A stretch of DNA of 64,000 bases from Pseudosporangium ferrugineum (GTDB taxonomy: Bacteria > Actinomycetota > Actinomycetes > Mycobacteriales > Micromonosporaceae): NCBI RefSeq assembly GCF_003002065.1, contig NZ_PVZG01000001.1:434001-498000 (forward strand). The letters run 5' to 3'. This document shows positions 26,595-34,492 of this stretch, piece by piece. Positions within the stretch are counted from its first letter, which is position 1; every line of letters starts with the position of its first letter. Under the pieces are notes generated by a model, which saw nothing but the letters and a program-made list of their open reading frames with translations, did not search any database and was not told the DNA's origin. The translations under genes were made by a program, and so were the position numbers.

Positions 26595-26627
26595 CGGAAG
26601 TTTCGGAAATCGCCTGGCAACTTCCCG
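26595..26627 (-). promoter_or_regulatory. LacI-type operator pair upstream of the esterase/GH115 operon
   Basis: CGGAAGTTTCG (26595-26605, reverse complement CGAAACTTCCG) lies about 27 bp before the esterase ATG. A second degraded half, GCAACTTCCCG (26617-26627), is about two helical turns away. The first is identical to the sites at 28091 and 37966. The gene-free interval 26569-26891 otherwise holds the divergent promoters of the esterase and LacI genes. Confidence 0.65.
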
Positions 26628-26782
26628 CAACATAGACGTCCATCCAAGTCCGGTCAAGGCCGCCCCCGACCTGCGATGCAGCGTCCTTGATCAGCGATTC
26701 CAGCCCGTCATTGGTCCACTTTGTTGCCCGTTGACCATCGCCACTTTCCTGGCCTATGTTCCGGGCACGTAACGGAAAGTCT

Positions 26783-26793
26783 CGTAACTTTCG
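26783..26793 (+). promoter_or_regulatory. LacI-type operator upstream of LacI paralogue 2
   Basis: CGTAACTTTCG, one mismatch from CGAAA-N-TTTCG, 98 bp upstream of the regulator's ATG in the divergent intergenic region. The identical 11-mer occurs in inverse orientation at 27900-27910, at the far end of the same gene. Confidence 0.6.
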
Positions 26794-26820
26794 GAGCCAC
26801 CGCCCGTGAGGACATCAACG

Positions 26821-26889
26821 ATGATCAAGACTCCGACGGCGTTCCCCACCGTCATCCGCCGCGACGACCCCCGCCCGGCCGGGAGGTGA
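26821..26889 (+). CDS. Possible 22-codon upstream ORF coupled to LacI paralogue 2
   Basis: A short frame starting ATG at 26821 (MIKTPTAFPTV...) ends with AGG-TGA, where AGGTGA is also the ribosome-binding site of the following regulator, whose ATG is 2 bp after the stop. GAGG is nine bases upstream of the short ATG. An in-frame GTG at 26806 could extend it. This would couple translation of the regulator to a leader peptide; with no comparative data it may equally be chance. Confidence 0.25.
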   Translation: MIKTPTAFPTVIRRDDPRPAGR

Positions 26890-26891
26890 CC

Positions 26892-27929
26892 ATGGACGAC
26901 AACCGGCGCGTCACCATCTCCACGATCGCGCGGGCGGCCGGGGTGTCCGTACCGACCGTCTCGCGGGTCCTCAACGGGCACTCCGACGTGTCGGCCCAGA
27001 CCCGCGCCCGGGTCGAGCAGCTGCTCCAGCAGCACGGGTACCGGCGTCGCAACTCCCGGCAGCAGAACGGGCGCACCGGCCTGGTCGACCTCGTCTTCAA
27101 CGACCTCGACAGCCCCTGGGCGGTGGAACTGCTGCGCGGCGTCGAGGAGGTCGCGCACGCGTGCGGGGTGGGCACCGTCGTCTCGGCGGTGCACCGGCGC
27201 CCGCTCGCCACCCGGCAGTGGCTGCAGAACCTGCGGGTCCGCTCCTCGGCCGGGGTCATCTTCGTCAACTCCGAGCTGACCGCGACCGTCTCCACCGAGC
27301 TGACCCGCCTCGGCATCCCGGTGGTGGTCGTCGACCCGGTGGGCAACTCCGACGCCGGGGTGCCGACCATCGGGGCCACCAACTGGGCCGGCGGGCTCAG
27401 CGCCACCGAGCACCTGGCCCGGCTGGGGCACCGCCGGATCGGCTTCATCGCCGGACCGCGGCACGTGATGTGCAGCCGGGCCCGGTTCGACGGCTACCGC
27501 GCCGGGCTCGAGGCGGCCGGCCTGCGGATCGACGAGGACCTGATCCGGCAGGGCGACTTCTACCACGAGTCCGGGTACGTCCGCGGCGCCGAGCTGCTGG
27601 CCCGCCCCGACCCGCCGACCGCCATCTTCACCGCCAGCGACCAGATGGCCTTCGGCGTGTACGAGGCGGCGCGCCGCCGGGGCCTGCGGGTGCCCGACGA
27701 CGTCAGCGTGATCGGCTTCGACGACCTGCCGGAATCCCGCTGGTCGTCACCCCCGCTGACGACCGTGCGCCAGCCGCTCGCCGAGATGGGAGGTCTCGCT
27801 GCGAGGACAGTCTTGCGACTCGCCCAAGGTGAACGGGTGAATGCCCCTAGGGTGGAACTGTCAACGGAGTTGGTCCTGCGTGACAGCACCGCGGTTTTCC
27901 GAAAGTTACGGGCGCGGACCGACGCCTGA
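26892..27929 (+). CDS. LacI-family regulator, paralogue 2 (BxlR-like)
   Basis: A 345-residue LacI/GalR protein. The HTH (ISTIARAAGVSVPTVSRVLN) has the same recognition helix as the 19.7-kb paralogue, and the effector domain shares long identical blocks (VDLVFNDLDSPWAVEL, TIGATNWAGGLSAT, PLTTVRQPLAEMGGLAART). The ATG has GGGAGG six bases upstream. The gene sits between the esterase/GH115 operon (divergent) and the sugar ABC operon (downstream), like bxlR beside bxlEFG of Streptomyces xylobiose systems. It is the probable main regulator, with xylose or xylobiose as inferred inducer. Confidence 0.88.
   Translation: MDDNRRVTISTIARAAGVSVPTVSRVLNGHSDVSAQTRARVEQLLQQHGYRRRNSRQQNGRTGLVDLVFNDLDSPWAVELLRGVEEVAHACGVGTVVSAVHRRPLATRQWLQNLRVRSSAGVIFVNSELTATVSTELTRLGIPVVVVDPVGNSDAGVPTIGATNWAGGLSATEHLARLGHRRIGFIAGPRHVMCSRARFDGYRAGLEAAGLRIDEDLIRQGDFYHESGYVRGAELLARPDPPTAIFTASDQMAFGVYEAARRRGLRVPDDVSVIGFDDLPESRWSSPPLTTVRQPLAEMGGLAARTVLRLAQGERVNAPRVELSTELVLRDSTAVFRKLRARTDA
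27900..27910 (+). promoter_or_regulatory. LacI-type operator inside the 3' end of LacI paralogue 2
   Basis: CGAAAGTTACG is the exact inverse complement of the 26783 site and lies within the last codons of the regulator gene, about 130 bp before the promoter of the ABC operon. It could serve as an auxiliary site for looping to the operators at 28.07-28.10 kb. Confidence 0.5.
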
Positions 27930-28028
27930 CAGAGACCTGAACGTGACCTGGCCGCAATGCCGCATGGGAGCGATCCCACCCGTGCTGGCGTCGCGTTTTA
28001 TGTTCCGGGAGGAAGGCCTTTGAGACCC

Positions 28029-28101
28029 TTGACACACCACCCTTGAAACCCTACGTTAACGAGAAATCTCGATAACTTACGAGCTTCTCTCGAAACTTCC
28101 G
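28029..28101 (+). promoter_or_regulatory. Promoter and paired LacI-type operators of the sugar ABC operon
   Basis: TTGACA (28029-28034) is 17 bp from TACGTT (28052-28057), the best promoter in the window, predicting a start near 28064. Just downstream, GATAACTTACG (28071-28081) and CGAAACTTCCG (28091-28101) are centred 20 bp apart, two helical turns, placed to block initiation or elongation. The second is identical to the operators of the GH3 and esterase genes. Confidence 0.75.
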
Positions 28102-28154
28102 GTGGCAGGGAACGGCCCGCCGCGGCATCGCGGCACTCGAGTATGGAGACAAGC

Positions 28155-29495
28155 GTGGAGCGCAGCATGATATCCCGTCGGAACTTCCTCAACCTGGGCG
28201 TCGGAGCGGGCGCCGCCGCGGCGCTCGCCGCGTGCGGCAGTGAAGGACCGGGCACCTCCGGGGGCGGCAGCAAGGCCGGATCGGCCAGCTACTGGTTCCT
28301 GACCGGTCAGCCCGGCGAGGGCATCCGCCAGCACGCGGTGGACCGGTTCAACCAGGCGAACCCGGACGCCAAGATCACGGCGACGACGTTCCAGAACGAC
28401 GCGTACAAGACCCGGATCAAGACCGCCATCGGCGCCGGCCAGGCCCCCACCATCATCTGGGGCTGGGGCGGCGGCGGCCTCAAGAGCTACGTCGAGGCCG
28501 GTCAGGTCGAGGACCTGACCGACTGGTTCGGCCAGAACGCCGCGGTCAAGGACCGGCTCTTCCCGACCGCGTTCGGCCCCGCCACGATCAACGGCAAGAT
28601 CTACGCGATGCCGGCCGAGACCGTCGCGCCGATCGTCCTGTACTACAACAAGGAGGTCTTCGAGAAGAACGGCGCCAAGGCGCCGGAGACCTGGGACGAC
28701 GTGATGAACCTGGTCACCCTGTTCAACGGCAAGGGCATCGCGCCCTTCTCTCTGGGCGGCCAGTCGCGGTGGACGAACATGATGTGGATGGAGTTCCTCT
28801 TCGACCGCATCGGCGGCAGCGAGGTCTTCCAGGCCATCTTCGAGGGCAAGGCCAACGCCTGGTCGCACCCGGCCGCCAAGGAGGCCCTGACCAAGCTGCG
28901 CCAGCTCATCGACGCCGACGGCTTCGTCAAGGGCTACGCCACGATCACCGCCGACTCCAACGCCGACCAGGCCCTGCTCTACCGTGGCCGGGCCGCGATG
29001 ATGCTGCACGGCGCCTGGACCTACGGCAGCATGTCCAACGACGGCGGCGACTTCGTGAAGTCCGGCAAGCTCGGCTACATGAACTTCCCGGTCGTCACGG
29101 GCGGCAAGGGCGACCCGAGCAGCACGGTCGGCAACCCCGGCCAGTACTACTCGATCTCCTCCAAGGCCACCGCCGAGCAGAAGGAGACCGCGAAGAAGTT
29201 CTTCAAGGACACCGTGCTCAACGACGCCGAGGTCAAGGAATGGATCGACTCGGGCAACATCCCGATCGTCAAGGGCACTGAGTCGTCGTTCGCCTCCTCG
29301 AAGGACGCCGACTTCCTGAAGTTCATCTACGACACGTCCGCCAACGCGAAGAACTTCGCGCAGTCCTGGGACCAGGCGCTCAGCCCGACCGCGGCCGAGG
29401 CCCTCCTGGACAACATCGCCAAGTTCTTCCAGAAGTCCGGCGGCATCAGCCCGGACCAGTTCATCACGAACATGAACGGGGTCATCGGCAAATGA
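28155..29495 (+). CDS. Sugar ABC transporter substrate-binding lipoprotein (BxlE-like)
   Basis: A 446-residue family-1 extracellular solute-binding protein. The N-terminus has both a twin-arginine motif (ISRRNFLNLG) and a lipobox (ALAAC), so it is exported folded and anchored by the cysteine. The mature region (YWFLTGQPGEGIRQHAVDRF; NGKIYAMPAETVAPIVLYYN) fits oligosaccharide-binding proteins. Starts at ATG 28143, GTG 28155 and ATG 28167 are possible; 28155 and 28167 each have GGAG six bases upstream, 28143 has none. The two permeases follow directly. The regulon context points to xylooligosaccharides. Confidence 0.87.
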   Translation: MERSMISRRNFLNLGVGAGAAAALAACGSEGPGTSGGGSKAGSASYWFLTGQPGEGIRQHAVDRFNQANPDAKITATTFQNDAYKTRIKTAIGAGQAPTIIWGWGGGGLKSYVEAGQVEDLTDWFGQNAAVKDRLFPTAFGPATINGKIYAMPAETVAPIVLYYNKEVFEKNGAKAPETWDDVMNLVTLFNGKGIAPFSLGGQSRWTNMMWMEFLFDRIGGSEVFQAIFEGKANAWSHPAAKEALTKLRQLIDADGFVKGYATITADSNADQALLYRGRAAMMLHGAWTYGSMSNDGGDFVKSGKLGYMNFPVVTGGKGDPSSTVGNPGQYYSISSKATAEQKETAKKFFKDTVLNDAEVKEWIDSGNIPIVKGTESSFASSKDADFLKFIYDTSANAKNFAQSWDQALSPTAAEALLDNIAKFFQKSGGISPDQFITNMNGVIGK

Positions 29496-30412
29496 CGGCG
29501 CTTGCTCCGCCCCCGGTAGGGGTGCGGCCCACCACGAACGGCGGGCGGAGCAACGCTCCCGTCGCCTGGATGGCGGTGCCGGCCCTCGCGATGTTCCTCG
29601 CGTTCGGGGTCGTCCCGCTGCTGGGCGTGCTGTTCCTCAGTTTCACCACCTGGGACGGCATCGGTGAGATCCAGCCCTCCGGCCTGACCAGCTGGCGGTC
29701 GGTCCTGTCGGACCCCGGCCTGCCGCACGCCCTCTGGGTGACGTTCCTGATCATGGCCCTCTCCTGGCTGGCGCAGACCCCCCTGAGCCTGCTGATCGGC
29801 GTCTTCCTCGCCGGCCGGCAGCGCTACCGCGAGTTCCTGGCGATCCTGTACTTCATCCCGCTGCTGCTCAGCTCGGCCGCGCTGGCGATCACCTTCAAGG
29901 CGCTGCTCGACCCGAACTTCGGTCTCGGCGAGGGCCTCGGCATCGAGCTGCTCCGGCAGGACTGGCTCGGTGAGAGCAAGCTCGCCATGGGCGTCGTGAT
30001 CTTCGTGGTCTCCTGGCAGTTCATCCCGTTCCACTCGCTGATCTACCAGGGCGGCGTACGCCAGATCCCCACGTCGATGTACGAGGCGGCGGAGATCGAC
30101 GGCGCGGGCCGGCTGCGCAAGTTCTTCAGCATCACCCTGCCGCAGCTCAAGTACACGATCATCACGTCGTCGACGCTGATGGTGGTCGGTTCGCTGACGT
30201 TCTTCGACCTCATCTTCGTCCTCACCGCCGGCGGCCCCGGCGATGCCACCCGGGCGCTGGCGCTCGACATGTACAAGCGCGGCTTCCAGGCCAACCTGAT
30301 GGGACCGGCCAGCGTGATCGCGGTGATCCTGGTCCTGGTCGGGCTCGGCCTCGCCCTGCTGCTCCGGCGGCTCGGCGGGCGGGGCGACGAGAGCCAGCTG
30401 GAAGGGGCCTGA
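29492..30412 (+). CDS. Sugar ABC transporter permease (MalF type)
   Basis: A 306-residue carbohydrate-uptake permease with six membrane segments, the first at about residues 28-50. The EAA loop reads YEAAEIDGAGRLRKFFSITLPQL near residue 200, the diagnostic pattern EAA-x3-G-x9-I-x-LP. The ATG overlaps the stop of the binding protein by 4 bp. It pairs with the next permease to import the sugar captured by the lipoprotein. Confidence 0.9.
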   Translation: MTALAPPPVGVRPTTNGGRSNAPVAWMAVPALAMFLAFGVVPLLGVLFLSFTTWDGIGEIQPSGLTSWRSVLSDPGLPHALWVTFLIMALSWLAQTPLSLLIGVFLAGRQRYREFLAILYFIPLLLSSAALAITFKALLDPNFGLGEGLGIELLRQDWLGESKLAMGVVIFVVSWQFIPFHSLIYQGGVRQIPTSMYEAAEIDGAGRLRKFFSITLPQLKYTIITSSTLMVVGSLTFFDLIFVLTAGGPGDATRALALDMYKRGFQANLMGPASVIAVILVLVGLGLALLLRRLGGRGDESQLEGA

Positions 30413-30413
30413 G

Positions 30414-31313
30414 ATGGCGACGCTGACGACACACGCCCGCACCGCCGATCCGTCGCCGGAACCGGAGGCGACCCTCCGCCGCGGGTCCCGGCGCTGGACC
30501 CAGCGCAACTGGATCGGCGGGTCGTTCGGCTGGGTCTGGCTGCTGATCGTGATGGTGCCGATCTACTGGATCGTCATCACCAGCTTCAAGACCTCGAGCA
30601 ACTACTTCTCGCAGAACCCGATGGTCCCGCCGAGCGAGCCGACGCTCGAGAACTACCGGCTGGTGATCGAGTCCGACTTCGCCCGGTACTTCCTCAACAC
30701 GACGATCGTCACCGTGGGTGCGGTCATCCCGGCGGTGGTCATCTCGTTCATGGCCTCGTACGCGATCGTGCGCGGCACCGGGCAGCGGTTCCTGCGCTAC
30801 ACCAACTCGCTGTTCCTGATGGGCCTGGCCATCCCGCTGCAAGCGGTGATCATCCCGGTGTACCTGATCATCATCCGGCTGAAGATGTACGACACGCTGG
30901 GTGCGATCATCCTGCCCTCGATCGCGTTCGCCATCCCGCTGTCGGTGCTGGTGCTCACCAACTTCATCCGCGACGTGCCGAAGGAGCTCTTCGAGTCGAT
31001 GCGGATGGACGGTGCCACCGAGTGGCGCACGCTGTGGTCCCTGGCGTTCCCGCTCACCCGGCCGGCCCTGATGACGGTGACGATCTACCAGGGCCTGCTC
31101 ACCTGGAACAACTTCCTGCTGCCGCTGGTGCTCACCCAGAGCCCGACGCAGCGGACGCTGCCGCTGGCCCTCTGGAGCTTCCAGGGCCAGTACAGCGTCA
31201 ACGTGCCGGCGGTGCTGGCGTCCGTGGTGCTGACGGCCCTGCCGATCCTGCTCATGTACGCGATCGGCCGACGCCAGCTGCTCAGCGGTCTCACCGCGGG
31301 CTTCGGCAAGTAG
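30414..31313 (+). CDS. Sugar ABC transporter permease (MalG type)
   Basis: A 299-residue second permease with six membrane segments. Its EAA-like loop is FESMRMDGATEWRTLWSLAFPL near residue 196, the usual MalG-type variation. It begins one base after the previous stop. No ATP-binding subunit follows; in many actinobacteria a shared ATPase (MsiK) encoded elsewhere energises such importers, and this is the likely arrangement here. Confidence 0.9.
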   Translation: MATLTTHARTADPSPEPEATLRRGSRRWTQRNWIGGSFGWVWLLIVMVPIYWIVITSFKTSSNYFSQNPMVPPSEPTLENYRLVIESDFARYFLNTTIVTVGAVIPAVVISFMASYAIVRGTGQRFLRYTNSLFLMGLAIPLQAVIIPVYLIIIRLKMYDTLGAIILPSIAFAIPLSVLVLTNFIRDVPKELFESMRMDGATEWRTLWSLAFPLTRPALMTVTIYQGLLTWNNFLLPLVLTQSPTQRTLPLALWSFQGQYSVNVPAVLASVVLTALPILLMYAIGRRQLLSGLTAGFGK

Positions 31314-31373
31314 GACCACCCCGCCGCGCCGGGGGCAGTCGGGTTAAGGCGCGGCAGGGTGGAGCAGGCGACG

Positions 31374-31416
31374 ACGCGAGCGGGCCGTCCGAGGGGCGTT
31401 CACGGCCCGCTCGCGT
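31374..31416. terminator. Bidirectional terminator between ABC operon and dctA
   Basis: Perfect 15-bp arms ACGCGAGCGGGCCGT (31374-31388) and its complement (31402-31416) with a 13-nt loop, located between convergent genes, 61 bp after the permease stop and 3 bp from the dctA stop. Confidence 0.85.
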
Positions 31417-31419
31417 GCG

Positions 31420-32802
31420 TCAGGGTGAAGGAACGGAAGCCGGGCGGTGCGCGGTGCTGTCGCCGCCGTCCGACGCGGACGCCGGGGCGTCGCCGTGGTC
31501 GTCGAGCATCGTGGACTCGTCGAACGGGTCCTGGCCGGCCAGCACGGTCAGCGCCCGCTCCCGGTCGAACTCGCGGGTCCAGGTGCCGATCAGCACCGTG
31601 GCGACCGCGTTGCCGGCGAAGTTGGTCAGCGCCCGCGCCTCGGACATGAAGCGGTCGATGCCGACGATCAGGCCGACCCCGTCGAGCAGCTCCGGACGGT
31701 GGCTCTGCAGGCCGCCCGCCAGCGTCGCCAGGCCGGCGCCGGTGACGCCCGCGGCGCCCTTCGACGCCACGACCATGAAGAGCAGCAGCGAGATCTGCTC
31801 CCCGACGGACAGCGGGTCGCCCATGGCCTCGGCGATGAACAGCGACGCCATGGTCAGGTAGATGGCCGTACCGTCGAGGTTGAAGGAGTAGCCCGTCGGC
31901 ACCGTGATGCCGACGACCGGCTTGCTCACCCCGAAGTGCTCCATCTTGGCGATGAGGCGCGGCAGCGCCGACTCCGACGACGACGTCGAGACGATCAGCA
32001 GGAACTCCCGGCCGAGGTAGCGCAGCAGGGACAGGATGTTGATCCGGGCGACGGCCCAGAGCAGCACCCCGAGCACCACGAAGACGAAGATCGCGCAGGT
32101 GGCGTAGAAGCCGAGCATGATCTGCGCCAGGCTCTTCAGCGCGTCGACGCCGGTCGCGCCGACCACCGCCGCGATCGCGCCGAACGCGCCGATCGGGGCG
32201 AGCCACATGATCATCGCCAGCACCTTGAAGACCAGCCGCTGGATGACGGCGACGGCCCGCAGCACGGGCTCGCCGCGCCGGCCCATCGACTGGCACGCGA
32301 AGCCGACCAGCAGCGCCACCAGCAGCGTCTGGAGCACCTCACCGTCGGTGAGCGCCGAGAGCAGCGAGGTCGGGATGATGCCCAGCAGGAAGTCGGCCGT
32401 ACCCTCGGACGCCGTGTCGCCGACCGCGCCCTGCCCGGCCTTCGCCACCTCCGCGCTGAGGTCCAGGCCCGAGCCCGGGTGGACGAGGTTGCCGACCACC
32501 AGGCCGATGGCGAGCGCCACGGTGGACATGGCGAGGAAGTAGCCGAGGGCGAGGCCGCCGACCTTGCCGACCTTGGCGGCCTGGCTGATCGAGCCGACGC
32601 CCAGCACGATGGTGCAGAAGATGACCGGGCTGATCATCATGCGGATGAGGTTGACGAAGCCCGAACCGATCGGCTTGAGCTCGACGGCGAAGTCCGGGAA
32701 AAGGAAACCGACGGCGATGCCGAGCAGGACGGCGACGATCACCGCCAGATAGAGGTAGTGCGTGCGGTCCCGCCTGGGCGGCGGGACGGTCTCGGTGTCC
32801 AT
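31420..32802 (-). CDS. dctA: C4-dicarboxylate:cation symporter, DctA type
   Basis: A 460-residue member of the dicarboxylate/amino acid:cation symporter family. Diagnostic sequence includes the serine-rich hairpin TSSSESALPRLIAKME, the substrate-site motif TGYSFNLDGTAIYLTM, and FAGNAVATVLIG near the end, with eight or more hydrophobic segments. It would import succinate, fumarate or malate. It is divergent from a CitA/DcuS-type two-component system, which very probably controls it. The start is uncertain: ATG 32802 is used; ATG 32841 or 32850 in frame are possible and none has a good ribosome-binding site. Confidence 0.88.
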   Translation of the reverse strand: MDTETVPPPRRDRTHYLYLAVIVAVLLGIAVGFLFPDFAVELKPIGSGFVNLIRMMISPVIFCTIVLGVGSISQAAKVGKVGGLALGYFLAMSTVALAIGLVVGNLVHPGSGLDLSAEVAKAGQGAVGDTASEGTADFLLGIIPTSLLSALTDGEVLQTLLVALLVGFACQSMGRRGEPVLRAVAVIQRLVFKVLAMIMWLAPIGAFGAIAAVVGATGVDALKSLAQIMLGFYATCAIFVFVVLGVLLWAVARINILSLLRYLGREFLLIVSTSSSESALPRLIAKMEHFGVSKPVVGITVPTGYSFNLDGTAIYLTMASLFIAEAMGDPLSVGEQISLLLFMVVASKGAAGVTGAGLATLAGGLQSHRPELLDGVGLIVGIDRFMSEARALTNFAGNAVATVLIGTWTREFDRERALTVLAGQDPFDESTMLDDHGDAPASASDGGDSTAHRPASVPSP

Positions 32803-32804
32803 GC

Positions 32805-32822
32805 CGCAGACTGTGGTCTGCG
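32805..32822. promoter_or_regulatory. Inverted repeat in the dctA / sensor-kinase intergenic region
   Basis: CGCAGAC-N4-GTCTGCG, perfect 7-bp arms, three bases upstream of the assigned dctA ATG and about 95 bp from the kinase start. It is a candidate binding site for the response regulator encoded at 34489. If dctA starts at 32841/32850 the repeat would lie within the coding sequence. Confidence 0.4.
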
Positions 32823-32914
32823 TCTCATCGGCAGGCACCATTGCGTTCATTCTGTTCACCGGGAGGAAACGCGGCGGGGCCCGCCGGAAACACTGGCTGT
32901 CCGAGGGGAGAATC

Positions 32915-34492
32915 ATGAGCCGGCGCTGGAGCATCGCGGGCCAGCTGTTCGCGTTGCAGGTGCTGGTCGTGACGCTGCTGGTCGCGAGCGGTACGGCCGG
33001 CGCGTTCCTGCTCGCCCGCCGCGACGCGCGCCACGCCGCGATCGAGGAGGTGACGGGGGTGGCCCAGGCCATCGCACGCTCCCCCGCGACCGCCGCCGCG
33101 CTGGACGCCCCGGACCCGTCGGCGGTGCTCCAGCCGTACGCGGAGGCCACCCGCACGGCGACCGGCACGGACTTCATCGTGGTGATGGCACCCGACCGCA
33201 CCCGGTACACCCATCCCCGGCCCGAGCTGATCGGCCAGAAGTTCGCCGGCTCGATCGCGGGCGCGCTCGCCGGCGGTACGGTCGTCGAGCAGTACCGCGG
33301 GAGCCTCGGCGAATCCGTGCGCACGGTCGTCCCGGTGCGCGCCGGCGACGGCCGGATCGTCGGGCTGGTGTCGGTCGGCATCACCACCGACTCGATCAAC
33401 CGCGGCCTGCTGCGCCAGATGCCGGCGGTGGCCGCGGCGACGGCGGTCGCGCTGCTGCTGGCCGCGGCCGGGGCGTGGCTGCTGAGCCGGCGGCTCCGGC
33501 GTCAGACGCACGGCCTCGGACCGGCCGAGATGACCCGCATGTACGAGTACTACGACGCGGTCCTGCACTCGGTGCGCGAGGGACTCGTGGTGGTCGACCG
33601 GGACGGCAAGGTGGCGCTGATCAACGACGAGGGGCGGCGGCTGCTCGGCGTGCCCGAGGACGCCCCGGCCGACGGCCCCGCCGCCGCGCTGGACCTGCCG
33701 CCGGAGGCCGCCGAGCTGATCGCCTCGCGCCGCTCCACCGTGGACGAGCCGGTCCTGGCCGGCGACCGGGTCCTGGTCGCCAGCCAGCGCGAGACCCGCT
33801 TCGAGGGCCGCGCGCTGGGCACCGTCCTGACACTGCGCGACCACACCGAGCTACGCGCGCTGACCGGCGAGCTCGATTCGGTACGCGGCCTCACCCAGGC
33901 GCTGCAGGCGCAGGCGCACGAGGCCGCCAACCGGCTGCACACCGTGCTGACCATGGTCGAGCTCGGCCGCACCGACGACGCCATCCGCCTCGCCACCGAG
34001 GAGCTCGCCCTGGCCCAGGAGCTCACCGACCAGGTGGTCGGCGCCCTGCACGAACCGGCCCTGGCGGCGCTGCTGCTCGGCAAGTCCGCGCAGGCCAGCG
34101 AGCGCGGCGTGGAACTCACCGTCGACGACGACTCCCGGGTCGACGGCGAGCCGGTGCCGGTGCGCGACCTGCTCACCGTGGTCGGCAACCTGGTCGACAA
34201 CGCCCTGGAAGCCGTCGCGGACGCCGGGCCGCCGCGCCGGGTCCGCGTCCTGGTCCGGCAGGAGGACACCGAGGTGCTGGTCAAGGTCACCGACACCGGT
34301 CCGGGGCTGACCCCGGACCAGGCCGCCGCCGCCTTCCGGCGCGGCTGGACCACCAAGCACGGCGAGGGGCGCGGCGTCGGCCTGTCCCTGGTCCGGCAGG
34401 TGGCCGAACGGTACGGCGGCAGCTACGCCGTCACCCCGGCCGCCGCCACGGGCGGTGCGGTGCTGACCGTACGCCTGCCGGTGCCGTCATGA
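32915..34492 (+). CDS. CitA/DcuS-family sensor histidine kinase
   Basis: A 525-residue membrane sensor. Transmembrane segments at about residues 7-30 and 170-195 enclose an extracytoplasmic PAS-like sensor (FIVVMAPDRTRYTHPRPELIGQ, typical of CitA/DcuS). A cytoplasmic PAS domain (residues 210-300) follows, then the phosphoacceptor region AHEAANRLHTVLTMVELG and the ATPase boxes NLVDNALEA (N), DTGPGLT (G1) and GRGVGLSLV (G2). Start ATG 32915 has GGGGAG upstream. With the next gene it forms a two-component system that likely senses a C4-dicarboxylate and activates dctA. Confidence 0.9.
   Translation: MSRRWSIAGQLFALQVLVVTLLVASGTAGAFLLARRDARHAAIEEVTGVAQAIARSPATAAALDAPDPSAVLQPYAEATRTATGTDFIVVMAPDRTRYTHPRPELIGQKFAGSIAGALAGGTVVEQYRGSLGESVRTVVPVRAGDGRIVGLVSVGITTDSINRGLLRQMPAVAAATAVALLLAAAGAWLLSRRLRRQTHGLGPAEMTRMYEYYDAVLHSVREGLVVVDRDGKVALINDEGRRLLGVPEDAPADGPAAALDLPPEAAELIASRRSTVDEPVLAGDRVLVASQRETRFEGRALGTVLTLRDHTELRALTGELDSVRGLTQALQAQAHEAANRLHTVLTMVELGRTDDAIRLATEELALAQELTDQVVGALHEPALAALLLGKSAQASERGVELTVDDDSRVDGEPVPVRDLLTVVGNLVDNALEAVADAGPPRRVRVLVRQEDTEVLVKVTDTGPGLTPDQAAAAFRRGWTTKHGEGRGVGLSLVRQVAERYGGSYAVTPAAATGGAVLTVRLPVPS

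Noticed and set aside
26569..26643. N-terminal extension of the SGNH esterase by 25 codons.
   Set aside because: It would place the operator inside the gene and lacks a ribosome-binding site; ATG 26568 has AAGGAGG and begins a proper Tat signal.
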